Assembly: GCA_023525915.1 (NCBI GenBank)
Contig: CP026657.1
Span: 4,419,043 to 4,483,042 of the forward strand
Length of the DNA stretch: 64,000 nt
Direction of reading: 5' to 3'
DNA from: Acetispira formosa (nom. nud.)
Lineage (GTDB): Bacteria > Desulfobacterota > Desulfarculia > Adiutricales > Adiutricaceae
The translations under genes were made by a program, and so were the position numbers. The notes beneath the pieces are model-generated. The model was not told the DNA's origin. It ran no database searches and saw only the letters and a program-made list of their open reading frames with translations. Shown one piece after another: positions 1-7,056 of this stretch (the stretch's first letter is position 1; every line of letters starts with the position of its first letter).

Positions 1-489
1 GACAATGACGGCCTGACCCCCTTTCTGGCTGCCTCGGCCGGAAACACCAGGCCGGTGCTGGAGGAGCTGAAAAAACACGGGGCCGATGTCCGGGCTGTTG
101 ATAATAGCGGCGCGGACGCGCTTCTTCAGGCGGCCCTCTCCAATTCGAACCCGGATGTGGTCAATTTTTTGGTGCATGAGATTGGGGCCGATCTGAACAC
201 CCCGCGTGAAAACGGCCTCACCCCCATTCTGGCCGCCGCGGTCAATCCCGTGCCGGAAGTGACCAGGGAACTGATAGTGGCCGGGGCTGATGTTTCGGCT
301 CGCGGCCCTCATGGGCGCACCGCTCTAATGCTGGCGGCCGCTTTCAATCCAAATGATGAAGTGGCCAGGATCCTGGCCGCCGCCGGGGCCGACCCTCTGG
401 AAAAGGATGAGGCCGGCCTCAACGCCCTGGAATATGCCGGGGACGCCCGACCGGAGTTATTGGATTTCTTGCGCCGACGCAGCAAATAG
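1..489 (+). CDS. Ankyrin-repeat protein, C-terminal part
   Basis: The reading frame is open from the first base of the window, so the gene starts upstream and only the last 162 residues are visible. These residues form tandem helix-turn-helix units of about 33-36 residues with ankyrin signatures (GLTPFLAA, GLTPILAAA, GRTALMLAAA, and GAD before each turn). Ankyrin repeats act as protein-protein interaction scaffolds; nothing in this part suggests an enzymatic domain. The partner and cellular location cannot be judged because the N-terminus is missing. The frame ends at a TAG and is followed by a degenerate family A repeat carrying a hairpin. Confidence 0.85.
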   Translation, partial: DNDGLTPFLAASAGNTRPVLEELKKHGADVRAVDNSGADALLQAALSNSNPDVVNFLVHEIGADLNTPRENGLTPILAAAVNPVPEVTRELIVAGADVSARGPHGRTALMLAAAFNPNDEVARILAAAGADPLEKDEAGLNALEYAGDARPELLDFLRRRSK

Positions 490-539
490 AACCGCTGTGT
501 CACGGCGATTCCAATTATGGCCGATGTGCTTCATTTAGC

Positions 540-632
540 GAATGTCGACCGTAGGGAGACAGAGCGTCTGAGGCTGGATTTAAGGCTGAAGCCGGTGCTC
601 GACGGGCAAAATAACTATTTTTGCCCGGCTAT
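540..632 (-). repeat. Degenerate family A intergenic element
   Basis: Read on the minus-strand consensus, this stretch matches the family A elements at 22.1, 40.1, 13.4 and 58.3 kb: the GTCGACC block, the GGGAGAC-GAGCG block and the GGCTGGATTTAAGGCTGAAG block line up with the reverse complement of the 22.1-kb copy. It ends in a GGGCAAAA/TTTTTGCCC hairpin (about 604-630) like the one closing the 22.1-kb copy. It fills most of the gap between the ankyrin gene and the HAD gene and may terminate the former. Similarity is partial, so this is a decayed copy. Confidence 0.45.
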
Positions 633-686
633 GGGAGGCCGGTTAAGGATAAAACGCCACATGTTTATAAATGCAGGAAAGCAACT

Positions 687-1316
687 ATGCCACAAACGGT
701 GATACTCGATTACGACATGACTCTGGTTGATTCCATCAGGGCCATTACGCGCGGACTCAATAAGATAGCCGAGAGGTTTGACCTGCGGCCCGTCGATGAA
801 AACGACACCCGCGGGGTTATGAGCCTGGAAGCCAAAGCTTTCTGGAGTACGCTCTGGGGCCGTTATGACGAAGAGTGGAGCCGCTATTTTATTGCCGAAG
901 TCTCCAAGCAGGAGAAGAATTATCTGGAAATTTCCCCCGGAGCCGAAGAACTTTTGACTGATTTAAAGGCCTCCGGGGTTCAACTGGCGCTGGCCACTAA
1001 CCGTGACAATGCCTGGCACGCCCTGGCCTCCATCGACCTGGCCAGATATTTCGATACGGCCGTGGGCTGTCTGGACGTAATGCGCGGCAAGCCCGCACCG
1101 GATATGATTCTGATGGTTCTTGATCAGCTCAATGCCGATCCCTGCCAGACCGTCTATGTCGGCGACGCCGTTTTCGACATGGAGGCCGCCCGCGCCGCCG
1201 GGGTCCGGGCTATTGGTCTGACCCAGGGCGGAGTCAGTCGTGAGGCCTTGTTTGCGGCCGGGGCCTGGCAGGTGCGGGAAAACCTTCTTGAGTCGCGTCA
1301 GCTTCTGGGGTTATAA
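687..1316 (+). CDS. HAD-superfamily phosphatase (phosphoglycolate-phosphatase-like)
   Basis: A 209-residue protein with all haloacid dehalogenase motifs in order: motif I LDYDMTLVDS (D8 nucleophile, D10 acid/base), motif II ATN, motif III lysine in RGKPAPD, and motif IV GDAVFDMEAARAAG. The helical cap between motifs I and II and the overall length fit the Gph/PGMB-like subgroup that hydrolyses small phosphate esters; the substrate is unknown. The ATG at 687 is preferred over longer in-frame starts because AGGAAA lies 7 bases upstream and the HAD fold starts immediately after it. Confidence 0.88.
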   Translation: MPQTVILDYDMTLVDSIRAITRGLNKIAERFDLRPVDENDTRGVMSLEAKAFWSTLWGRYDEEWSRYFIAEVSKQEKNYLEISPGAEELLTDLKASGVQLALATNRDNAWHALASIDLARYFDTAVGCLDVMRGKPAPDMILMVLDQLNADPCQTVYVGDAVFDMEAARAAGVRAIGLTQGGVSREALFAAGAWQVRENLLESRQLLGL

Positions 1317-1381
1317 GCTGAAACTATGAACAAGTTCTAAATGTATATTTTAATTGTTGTTGAAATAAAGGCGGGATAACA

Positions 1382-1831
1382 ATGAACTCCACCACCTTGA
1401 AAAGGTTGCCCGGCTCACCCGGATGTTTTATCTGTGATAACAATAATACTAATGACCGCGCCCTCAAACTGCATATTATGTGGAATGACGAAACCCAAAG
1501 CGTTCACATTCCCTTTGAGCCGGATCAAAGCTGGTGCGGTTACAGCAATGTTGTTCACGGCGGGCTGATAGCCTCGGTGATGGATGAGGGCATGGCCTGG
1601 GTGGTGAAGCAGAAGAGCGGCGACTGGGCTTTCACGGCGGATTTTCATTTGCGCTACAAAAGGCCTCTGGAGCCTTTCAAAAAATATGTGGTGGTGGCTC
1701 GCACCGATGAAGCGGGCGGGCGAAAAATTCAAGCCACGGCTGAAATTCTGGATCAGGAGGGCCGGGTGGCAGCCATGGCCGAGGCTGTTTTTTTACCCAG
1801 CCGCCAGGCCCGGCCGCGGACTTCCGAGTAA
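1382..1831 (+). CDS. PaaI-family hotdog thioesterase
   Basis: This 149-residue protein has the single hotdog (4HBT) architecture of PaaI-like acyl-CoA thioesterases. It contains the N-terminal CFICDNNNTNDRAL segment typical of this subgroup (CFxCxxxNxxGL), the HGG turn at residues 59-61 and a conserved acidic residue, D68, on the following helix (MDEGMAWV). Such enzymes hydrolyse acyl-CoA esters, often aromatic or medium-chain; the substrate here is unknown. It is separated by 65 bases from the HAD gene on the same strand. Confidence 0.85.
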   Translation: MNSTTLKRLPGSPGCFICDNNNTNDRALKLHIMWNDETQSVHIPFEPDQSWCGYSNVVHGGLIASVMDEGMAWVVKQKSGDWAFTADFHLRYKRPLEPFKKYVVVARTDEAGGRKIQATAEILDQEGRVAAMAEAVFLPSRQARPRTSE

Positions 1832-1915
1832 AATTTAAATAAAATAACAGTGTTATAGTTTTATAGGCCTAAATGTCGCCATAAGCAGTTTGTTGTGTCG
1901 GGCCGTTGAATTTTG

Positions 1916-1944
1916 TTGTGTGTTTGGATGAATCGTGGTATATT
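1916..1944 (+). promoter_or_regulatory. Candidate sigma70 promoter for nrfH
   Basis: TTGTGT (1916-1921) and TATATT (1939-1944) are separated by exactly 17 bases. Transcription would begin about 15 bases before the nrfH start codon, leaving room for the AAAAGGT ribosome-binding site and little else. Read from consensus only. Confidence 0.5.
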
Positions 1945-1964
1945 ATCGCCAAAAGGTATGAAAT

Positions 1965-2537
1965 ATGCGAAAAATACTCAGCTTCATTCCGAATCAGTTT
2001 ATCATTCCCCTCTTCATTCTCGGCGGTCTGGTCGCGGGTGTGGGCGGATACACTGTTTACATGTCGCGTGCCTATTCATATCTGTCGAATGATCCGGCCG
2101 TGTGTGTGAACTGCCATATCATGGCCCCGTATTACGCCTCCTGGAATCACAGTTCCCACGCCATCTGGGCCACCTGCAACGATTGCCATGTGCCGCAGAA
2201 CAACATTGTCTCAACTTACATGTTCAAGGCTGAAGACGGGCTCTACCATGCCGCCGTCTTCACCGTCAACGGCGAGCCGGAAGTCATCCGCCCCCGCGAC
2301 GGCAGCTACGCCGTGATCATGGAAAATTGTATTCGCTGCCACACCCAGTTGAACACCGAATTCGTCAAAACCGGCATGGCCACCTATGCCGATGTTAAAG
2401 CGGGTGAGGCCAAAGCCTGTTGGGATTGCCACACGCAGGTACCCCACACCAATATCAGCAATGTGGCTTCCGCCCCCGGCGCTATCGCGCCCCTGCCCGC
2501 TTCCCCTGTGCCTCAATGGCTCAAGGAACTGATGTAG
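1965..2537 (+). CDS. nrfH: NrfH, membrane-anchored tetraheme cytochrome c (quinol dehydrogenase of nitrite reductase)
   Basis: A 190-residue NapC/NirT-family protein. An uncleaved N-terminal membrane anchor (about residues 11-33) is followed by four CxxCH heme-binding motifs at C47, C71, C122 and C152. NrfH takes electrons from menaquinol in the membrane and passes them to the periplasmic catalytic subunit NrfA, encoded 190 bases downstream. The length and four-heme count are those expected of NrfH. The start is supported by AAAAGGT 8 bases upstream. The C-terminal Pro/Ala tail after the last heme is unremarkable. Confidence 0.95.
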   Translation: MRKILSFIPNQFIIPLFILGGLVAGVGGYTVYMSRAYSYLSNDPAVCVNCHIMAPYYASWNHSSHAIWATCNDCHVPQNNIVSTYMFKAEDGLYHAAVFTVNGEPEVIRPRDGSYAVIMENCIRCHTQLNTEFVKTGMATYADVKAGEAKACWDCHTQVPHTNISNVASAPGAIAPLPASPVPQWLKELM

Positions 2538-2623
2538 GCTTTACGCGCGTTCTCCATGGGCACCGTGGTTCCGGATGTTATTCCACCTGGTGCAAACATG
2601 AGGCAGTATAAAATCTATAGCTG

Positions 2624-2688
2624 AGGGGCGTTGCTCTTCATACGATGATGGCCGCCAAAACTATATTACTGGAAAACCTAACCTAGAC
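2624..2688 (+). repeat. Family E intergenic element (short copy)
   Basis: The block GCTCTTcATACGATGATGG followed by CCGCC, then an AT-rich stretch with TATTACtGGAAA and CCTAGAC, matches copies at 34.58 kb and 52.68 kb nearly base for base. It lies between nrfH and nrfA. The GGGTCCAGGGC palindrome found at the end of the other two copies is absent here. Function unknown. Confidence 0.6.
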
Positions 2689-2726
2689 ATAGTCCTGTGC
2701 GGACCACGCACACAAGAGGTATGATT

Positions 2727-4223
2727 ATGAGACTCAACGACATTACCGAAGCCATTAAAGAAAAACCGATCATCGGCTGGACTATATTCGCTGTGGTTAT
2801 GGTCGGGGTCTTCCTGCTTGGTCTTTTGGCGGCCACCATCACCGAACGCCGAGCCGAGATAGCCAGCATTTATAACAACAAAAAGGTGGATATCCAGGGT
2901 CTTGAGCCAAGAAACAGAATCTGGGGCGACAACTATCCCAGGGAATATGAAACCTGGCTGAAAACCGCTAATATGGATTTCAAAAGCAAGCATCTGGGCA
3001 ACACTTTCGACGATGTGCTGGCCGAACGCCCTGACATGGTGGTTCTGTGGGCCGGCTACGCTTTCTCCCGCGATTATTCCGCTCCGCGCGGCCACATGTA
3101 TACCATTGAGGATATGCGGAACACCCTTCGCACCGGTTCCCCCGGAGTGGATGGGCAGAAAGATCTTCAGCCCGGCACCTGCTGGACCTGTAAAAGCCCC
3201 GATGTGCCGCGCATGATGCAGGAAATCGGCGTCTCTGAATATTACAAAAGCCCTTGGAGCGCCCTTGGCGACCAGATTGTCAACCCCATTGGCTGTGCCG
3301 ACTGCCATGATCCCCAGACCATGAATCTGACCATCACCCGCCCGGCTTTGGTCGAAGCCTTTGACCGCCAGGGCAAGGATATCAGCAAGGCCACCCTTCA
3401 GGAAATGCGCTCTCTGGTTTGCGCCCAGTGCCATGTTGAATACTACTTCAAAGGCGAAGGCAAATATCTGACCTTCCCCTGGGATGATGGTTCCACCTTG
3501 GAAGACATGGAAGTTTATTATGAAAACGTTGGGTTCACCGACTGGACCCACGCTCTCAGCAAAGCCCCCATGCTCAAGGCCCAGCATCCCGATTACGAGC
3601 TTTTCAAGATGGGCACCCACGGTCAGCGCGGCCTGTCCTGTGCCGATTGCCACATGCCTTACATGGCTGAAGGCGGCATCAAATATTCCGATCACCAGCT
3701 CATGAGTCCCCTCAAAGACGTCTCACGCACCTGCCAGACCTGCCACCGGGATTCGGAAGAGGCTTTGAAGAACTACGTCTATGAGCATCAGGATAAAATC
3801 CTGGAACTGCGTGACCGGGTTGAACCTGAATTGGCCAAAGCCCACATCATGGCCAAAGCCGCCTGGGACAACGGCGCTACTGAAGAAGAGATGGCCGATG
3901 TCCTGAAAATGCTCCGCAGCGCTCAGTGGGCCTGGGATTTCAGCGTGGCTTCCCACGGCTCCTCTTTCCATGCCCCGGTTGAGACTCAGCGCGTCATGGC
4001 CAAGAGTCTGGACAAATCCATGCAGGCCCAGCTGGCTTTGCAGAGAATCCTTTTCAACCACGGCCAGACCGAAGAATTTGTTATGCCCGATATCTCCACC
4101 AAGGCGAAAGCTCAGGCTTACATCGGCCTTGATATGGAAAAGTTGAACAAGGATAAAGAACAGTTCCGCGAAGTTGTTATTCCTCAGTGGATTCAATCCG
4201 CTCAGGCCAACAATCGCCTGTAA
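2727..4223 (+). CDS. nrfA: NrfA, pentaheme cytochrome c nitrite reductase (ammonia-forming)
   Basis: The catalytic subunit reduces nitrite to ammonium with six electrons in the periplasm; the family also reduces hydroxylamine and sulfite. Five heme sites are visible in the 498-residue form: the active-site CWTCK at 152-156 (lysine as axial ligand, the NrfA hallmark) and four CxxCH motifs at 190, 232, 305 and 336. The N-terminus carries a hydrophobic segment (about residues 16-36) that is either an uncleaved anchor or a signal peptide. ATG 2727 is chosen because AAGAGGT ends 6 bases before it; ATG 2721 would be too close, and an upstream GTG at 2697 lacks a site. It is followed by two tandem hairpins. 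Confidence 0.96.
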   Translation: MRLNDITEAIKEKPIIGWTIFAVVMVGVFLLGLLAATITERRAEIASIYNNKKVDIQGLEPRNRIWGDNYPREYETWLKTANMDFKSKHLGNTFDDVLAERPDMVVLWAGYAFSRDYSAPRGHMYTIEDMRNTLRTGSPGVDGQKDLQPGTCWTCKSPDVPRMMQEIGVSEYYKSPWSALGDQIVNPIGCADCHDPQTMNLTITRPALVEAFDRQGKDISKATLQEMRSLVCAQCHVEYYFKGEGKYLTFPWDDGSTLEDMEVYYENVGFTDWTHALSKAPMLKAQHPDYELFKMGTHGQRGLSCADCHMPYMAEGGIKYSDHQLMSPLKDVSRTCQTCHRDSEEALKNYVYEHQDKILELRDRVEPELAKAHIMAKAAWDNGATEEEMADVLKMLRSAQWAWDFSVASHGSSFHAPVETQRVMAKSLDKSMQAQLALQRILFNHGQTEEFVMPDISTKAKAQAYIGLDMEKLNKDKEQFREVVIPQWIQSAQANNRL

Positions 4224-4291
4224 AATCAGCCTTGACTGACAGAGGCTGATTTAGAAAAAACCTGGAACGAATTACCCGTTCCAGGTTTTTT
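4224..4291 (+). terminator. Tandem hairpins with intrinsic terminator after nrfA
   Basis: The first hairpin pairs AATCAGCCT (4224-4232) with AGGCTGATT (4243-4251). The second pairs AACCTGGAACG (4259-4269) with CGTTCCAGGTT (4277-4287) and runs into six Ts, a standard rho-independent terminator. Confidence 0.9.
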
Positions 4292-4400
4292 ATGTGCCCC
4301 AGGCGGCACAGCGGCTCTCTCTCCCTAAATAAAACATCAGCGTGGCCGCCTGGAGTCTCGCAGTTGGGATGTATTGATCTTCCATTGAGGTTGAAAGTCT

Positions 4401-5699
4401 ATGACAGGCGATATGTCGAAAAACCTTTCTGCCGCACCCTCCGCCGACGGTAATCGTACCTGGTGGGTCTGGCCCTGGAAATACCGGGAAAGCGCCGCCT
4501 TTGTCCTTGGTCTCTTAGTGGTGGGCCTTTGTCTGCAACTGGCCGGGCCGCTGGACATCCACCTTCTGAGAGCGCCCGTAAGTTGGGGGCTGGGAATAGG
4601 TCTGTCCGCCATGTCCATCATTCTTGGCTGTCTGCGCGGTCGTCTGGCCGAGTGGCTGACCGGCGTTCCTCTCAGCGTCTGTTTGATCGCGGCCATGCTT
4701 TTACTTAGCCTGCTCATGGGTCTCACTCCACAATTGGCCGCCCCCAATCCCGACCCCGGCTGGCCGGATCGCCTTGGCCTGACCAGAATGACCGCCTCCT
4801 GGCCCTTCATTCTGATCTATCTGGCCACAATTATCGTCCTGGGAGCGGTGACGGTGCGGCGCATCCGCCGCCGCCCCAATCTCGTCTTCATTCTCAACCA
4901 TCTGGGCCTCTGGGTTCTCTTGACCGCTGCCGGGCTGGGCGCGGCCGACCGCCAACGCTATACCATGTGGGTGGAAGAAGAGGGCGTGGAATGGCGCGGC
5001 CGCCTGGCCAACGGCTTTGTGGTTGAGCTGCCCCTGGCCATAAATCTTCATGATTTTGACCTTGAGATTTATCCGCCAAAAATAACCGTTATCAGCCGCC
5101 AGACGGGCAAACCGCAGCCGGAAGGTAAAGCGGAGTGGTTTCAGCTGGACCCCGAACGCCCCCAGGGCCGTTTAGGCGAATGGAGCGTGACACTCGACAA
5201 ATACATCCATCTGGCCATTCGCGGCAAGGATGGGGTATATGAGGAATCCCCCCGGCCGGAGGCCAACCCGGCCGCCCACATGATTGTGCGCGGCCCTGAC
5301 GGCATGCTGGTCAGCGGCTGGATAACCGACGGCGGCCCGGCCCAGCCTTTTCAGGCCCTGAACCTCACCGATGATCTGGCCTTGGTCATGGCCCGCCCGG
5401 AACCCAAGCGCTTCACTTCCGACATCACCTTCCTCACGCCTGACGGCCAGGCCCGCCGGGTGGTGCTGGAGGTCAACAAACCCCTTACGGCGGGTGACTG
5501 GATGGTCTATCAATACAGTTATGACCAAGAGGCCGGGCGTATGTCTCGCAACAGCGGCTTTGAGCTGGTTTATGATCCCTGGCTGAAGTTTATCTGGGCT
5601 TCGCTTCTGTTAATGGGGGCCGGGGCGGTAGTGATGATCTGGCAAGGCCGTCGACGCCCCTCGTCCTCGTCAGACGGCAAAGAAAGGGAGGCCGCATAA
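4401..5699 (+). CDS. ResB-like cytochrome c biogenesis protein (Ccs1 half)
   Basis: A 432-residue protein with three N-terminal membrane helices, a fourth before a large periplasmic domain, and a final helix near the C-terminus: the topology of ResB/Ccs1. With CcsA it forms the System II heme lyase that delivers and attaches heme to CxxCH motifs outside the membrane. It overlaps ccsA by one base (TAATG), so the two are translationally coupled. The position directly after nrfHA implies it matures the nitrite reductase hemes, including possibly the CxxCK site; that link is inferred from context. Another in-frame ATG is at 4413. Confidence 0.8.
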   Translation: MTGDMSKNLSAAPSADGNRTWWVWPWKYRESAAFVLGLLVVGLCLQLAGPLDIHLLRAPVSWGLGIGLSAMSIILGCLRGRLAEWLTGVPLSVCLIAAMLLLSLLMGLTPQLAAPNPDPGWPDRLGLTRMTASWPFILIYLATIIVLGAVTVRRIRRRPNLVFILNHLGLWVLLTAAGLGAADRQRYTMWVEEEGVEWRGRLANGFVVELPLAINLHDFDLEIYPPKITVISRQTGKPQPEGKAEWFQLDPERPQGRLGEWSVTLDKYIHLAIRGKDGVYEESPRPEANPAAHMIVRGPDGMLVSGWITDGGPAQPFQALNLTDDLALVMARPEPKRFTSDITFLTPDGQARRVVLEVNKPLTAGDWMVYQYSYDQEAGRMSRNSGFELVYDPWLKFIWASLLLMGAGAVVMIWQGRRRPSSSSDGKEREAA

Positions 5700-6469
5700 T
5701 GGGCTGGGATTTGTTCAATTACTTCGGACCCGCCGCCTCTCTGGCCTGGATTGCGGCTGGCTGGCTGGCCGTGCGCGGAAGTAAAAAAGCCTCAATGTTG
5801 GCTTCCCTGGCTGGTATTCTGATCATGGGCGCTTTCATCGCCATTCTTTGGGAAGTTCAGAACCGGCCGCCGCTCAGAACCATGGGCGAGACCCGGCTGT
5901 GGTATTCCTTCTTCCTGGCCTCAGCCGGTCTCTGGACCTATTACCGCTGGTCATATTCCTGGCTCTCAGCCTTTTCCGGCCTGATGGCCATTGTATTTGT
6001 GGTTATAAATCTGGCCAAGCCCGAGATACATTCCATAACCCTGATGCCCGCGCTCCAGAGTCCTTATTTTGTCCCCCACGTTATTGCCTACATCCTGGCC
6101 TATGCCATGATGGGCGTGGCGACCATAACGGCCCTGATCCAATTGCGGAAACCCGTGCCAGACCCATCCCTGAATCATTTTCTGGACAATGTGGTTTATA
6201 TCGGTTTTGGTTTCCTGATGCTGGGTCTTCTTAGCGGCGCGGCCTGGGCCAAAGAGGCCTGGGGTCATTACTGGTCCTGGGACCCCAAAGAAACCTGGGC
6301 CCTGGTAACGGCTGCCGCCTATCTTCTCAACATCCACCTGCGGCTCCATAACCGTTTCCCGCGACTGACGCTGACGGTTCTGCCGATAGCTTTTATCCTC
6401 CTGATGATCACCTGGCTGGGCGTTTCTTCCCTTCCTTCGGCCCAGGGCAGCGTTCACGTCTATTCGTAA
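5699..6469 (+). CDS. ccsA: CcsA-like heme-handling protein for cytochrome c maturation
   Basis: The 256-residue multi-spanning membrane protein contains the tryptophan-rich heme-binding signature WGHYWSWDPKETWAL, diagnostic of the CcmC/CcmF/CcsA heme-handling family, within about eight predicted membrane helices. It is the second half of the split System II cytochrome c synthetase begun by the ResB-like gene, with which it overlaps. A gene pair of this type beside nrfHA resembles the NrfI arrangement of epsilonproteobacteria, where both halves are fused. The gene is followed by a 587-bp gap of hairpin repeats. Confidence 0.9.
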   Translation: MGWDLFNYFGPAASLAWIAAGWLAVRGSKKASMLASLAGILIMGAFIAILWEVQNRPPLRTMGETRLWYSFFLASAGLWTYYRWSYSWLSAFSGLMAIVFVVINLAKPEIHSITLMPALQSPYFVPHVIAYILAYAMMGVATITALIQLRKPVPDPSLNHFLDNVVYIGFGFLMLGLLSGAAWAKEAWGHYWSWDPKETWALVTAAAYLLNIHLRLHNRFPRLTLTVLPIAFILLMITWLGVSSLPSAQGSVHVYS

Positions 6470-6565
6470 CCTGGTGGAAGAGGGGGGCTCTGCCCCTCCA
6501 CCCCGCAAGAGGGCAAAGCCCCCTTGACCCCAGCCCGGCGTGCGGTCATGGTTGCGATAGGACCG

Positions 6566-6703
6566 GAGGCTGGGGCTGAAAATTTTTTACGAAAGGCATC
6601 GTTCACCATTGTTTCAGCGCCACAACTCGCTTCGAAGACGAAGCTCAGACAAGTGGCGCTGAAACAATGGTTCTCTACAGAAAATTTTCAGCCCCAGCCT
6701 CCT
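6566..6703 (+). repeat. Family B hairpin, copy 1
   Basis: The outer stem GAGGCTGGGGCTGAAAATTTT pairs with its complement near 6682-6703. The inner stem ACCATTGTTTCAGCGCCAC pairs with GTGGCGCTGAAACAATGGT. The apex is AACTCGCTTCGAAGACGAAGCTCAGACAA in two halves (6624-6652). The same apex tops copies at 47.5 kb, 52.5 kb and both arms of the 29.5-30.3 kb palindrome. Confidence 0.8.
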
Positions 6704-6790
6704 GCTTTTATGCCGTGCTGTCTGAAGAATTAGAAACGCGTTTGCTCCGGTTAACACAACAGCAATGGCCCCAAACCGCCGATGACGACC

Positions 6791-6957
6791 AGGAAGGGGG
6801 CGCGGAAAATTTTCCGTAGACGCTCGTGATTTTGCTCCCCGGACGGGCAGGGACTCACAAACTTCCGATGAAGCCACCCGGCCGGGATCAGAGAAAATCA
6901 TGAGCGTCCGAAGGAAATTTTTCCGCGCCCCCTTCCGGGTTTTACCTTTGCCGCTTC
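6791..6957 (+). repeat. Family C hairpin, copy 1
   Basis: Arms GGGGGCGCGGAAAATTTTCC and its complement near 6915-6933 flank a second stem (GCTCGTGATTTT/AAAATCATGAGC). The large apex contains TGCTCCCCGGACGGGC and GAAGCCACCCGGCCGGGA, both conserved in the copies at 25.2, 25.5 and 40.4 kb; the 40.3-kb copy keeps only part of it. It ends in the boundary CCGGGTTTTACCTTTGCCG shared with families C and D elsewhere. Confidence 0.8.
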
Positions 6958-7056
6958 AAAACGAATAACCGCAATTCCTCCGGAATTGCGGTGGGGTCAA
7001 GGGGTTAACCCCTTGTGGGGTGGAGGGGCAAAGCCCCCCTCTTCTCTTCAATTGCT

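Larger units (their letters stand above)
6479..7042. repeat. H-bounded cassette of hairpin repeats (copy 1)
   Basis: The whole gap between the convergent ccsA and alpha-2-macroglobulin genes is one composite element. It is bounded by about 52-bp inverted repeats, AGAGGGGGGCTCTGCCCCTC onward at 6479 and its reverse complement ending at 7042. The same boundaries enclose the cassette at 47381-47848. Inside lie a family B hairpin, a family C hairpin and a small hairpin (CCGCAATTCC/GGAATTGCGG, 6969-6991) just inside the right boundary. The right repeat abuts the end of the macroglobulin gene and its GGGG/CCCC stem may terminate it. No protein in this stretch has support. Confidence 0.8.

Noticed and set aside
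2661..3695. Long minus-strand frame (344 codons) opposite nrfA
   Set aside because: It is antisense to nrfA, whose five heme motifs prove the plus-strand frame; no binding site, and Gly/His-rich composition typical of an antisense shadow.
6524..6901. Short frames inside the hairpin cassette (also in 13.4-13.6, 25.3-25.6, 30.0-30.3, 40.1-40.6, 47.3-47.8 and 52.4-52.7 kb)
   Set aside because: They run through inverted repeats, differ between copies and lack binding sites; the repeats are better explained as non-coding.
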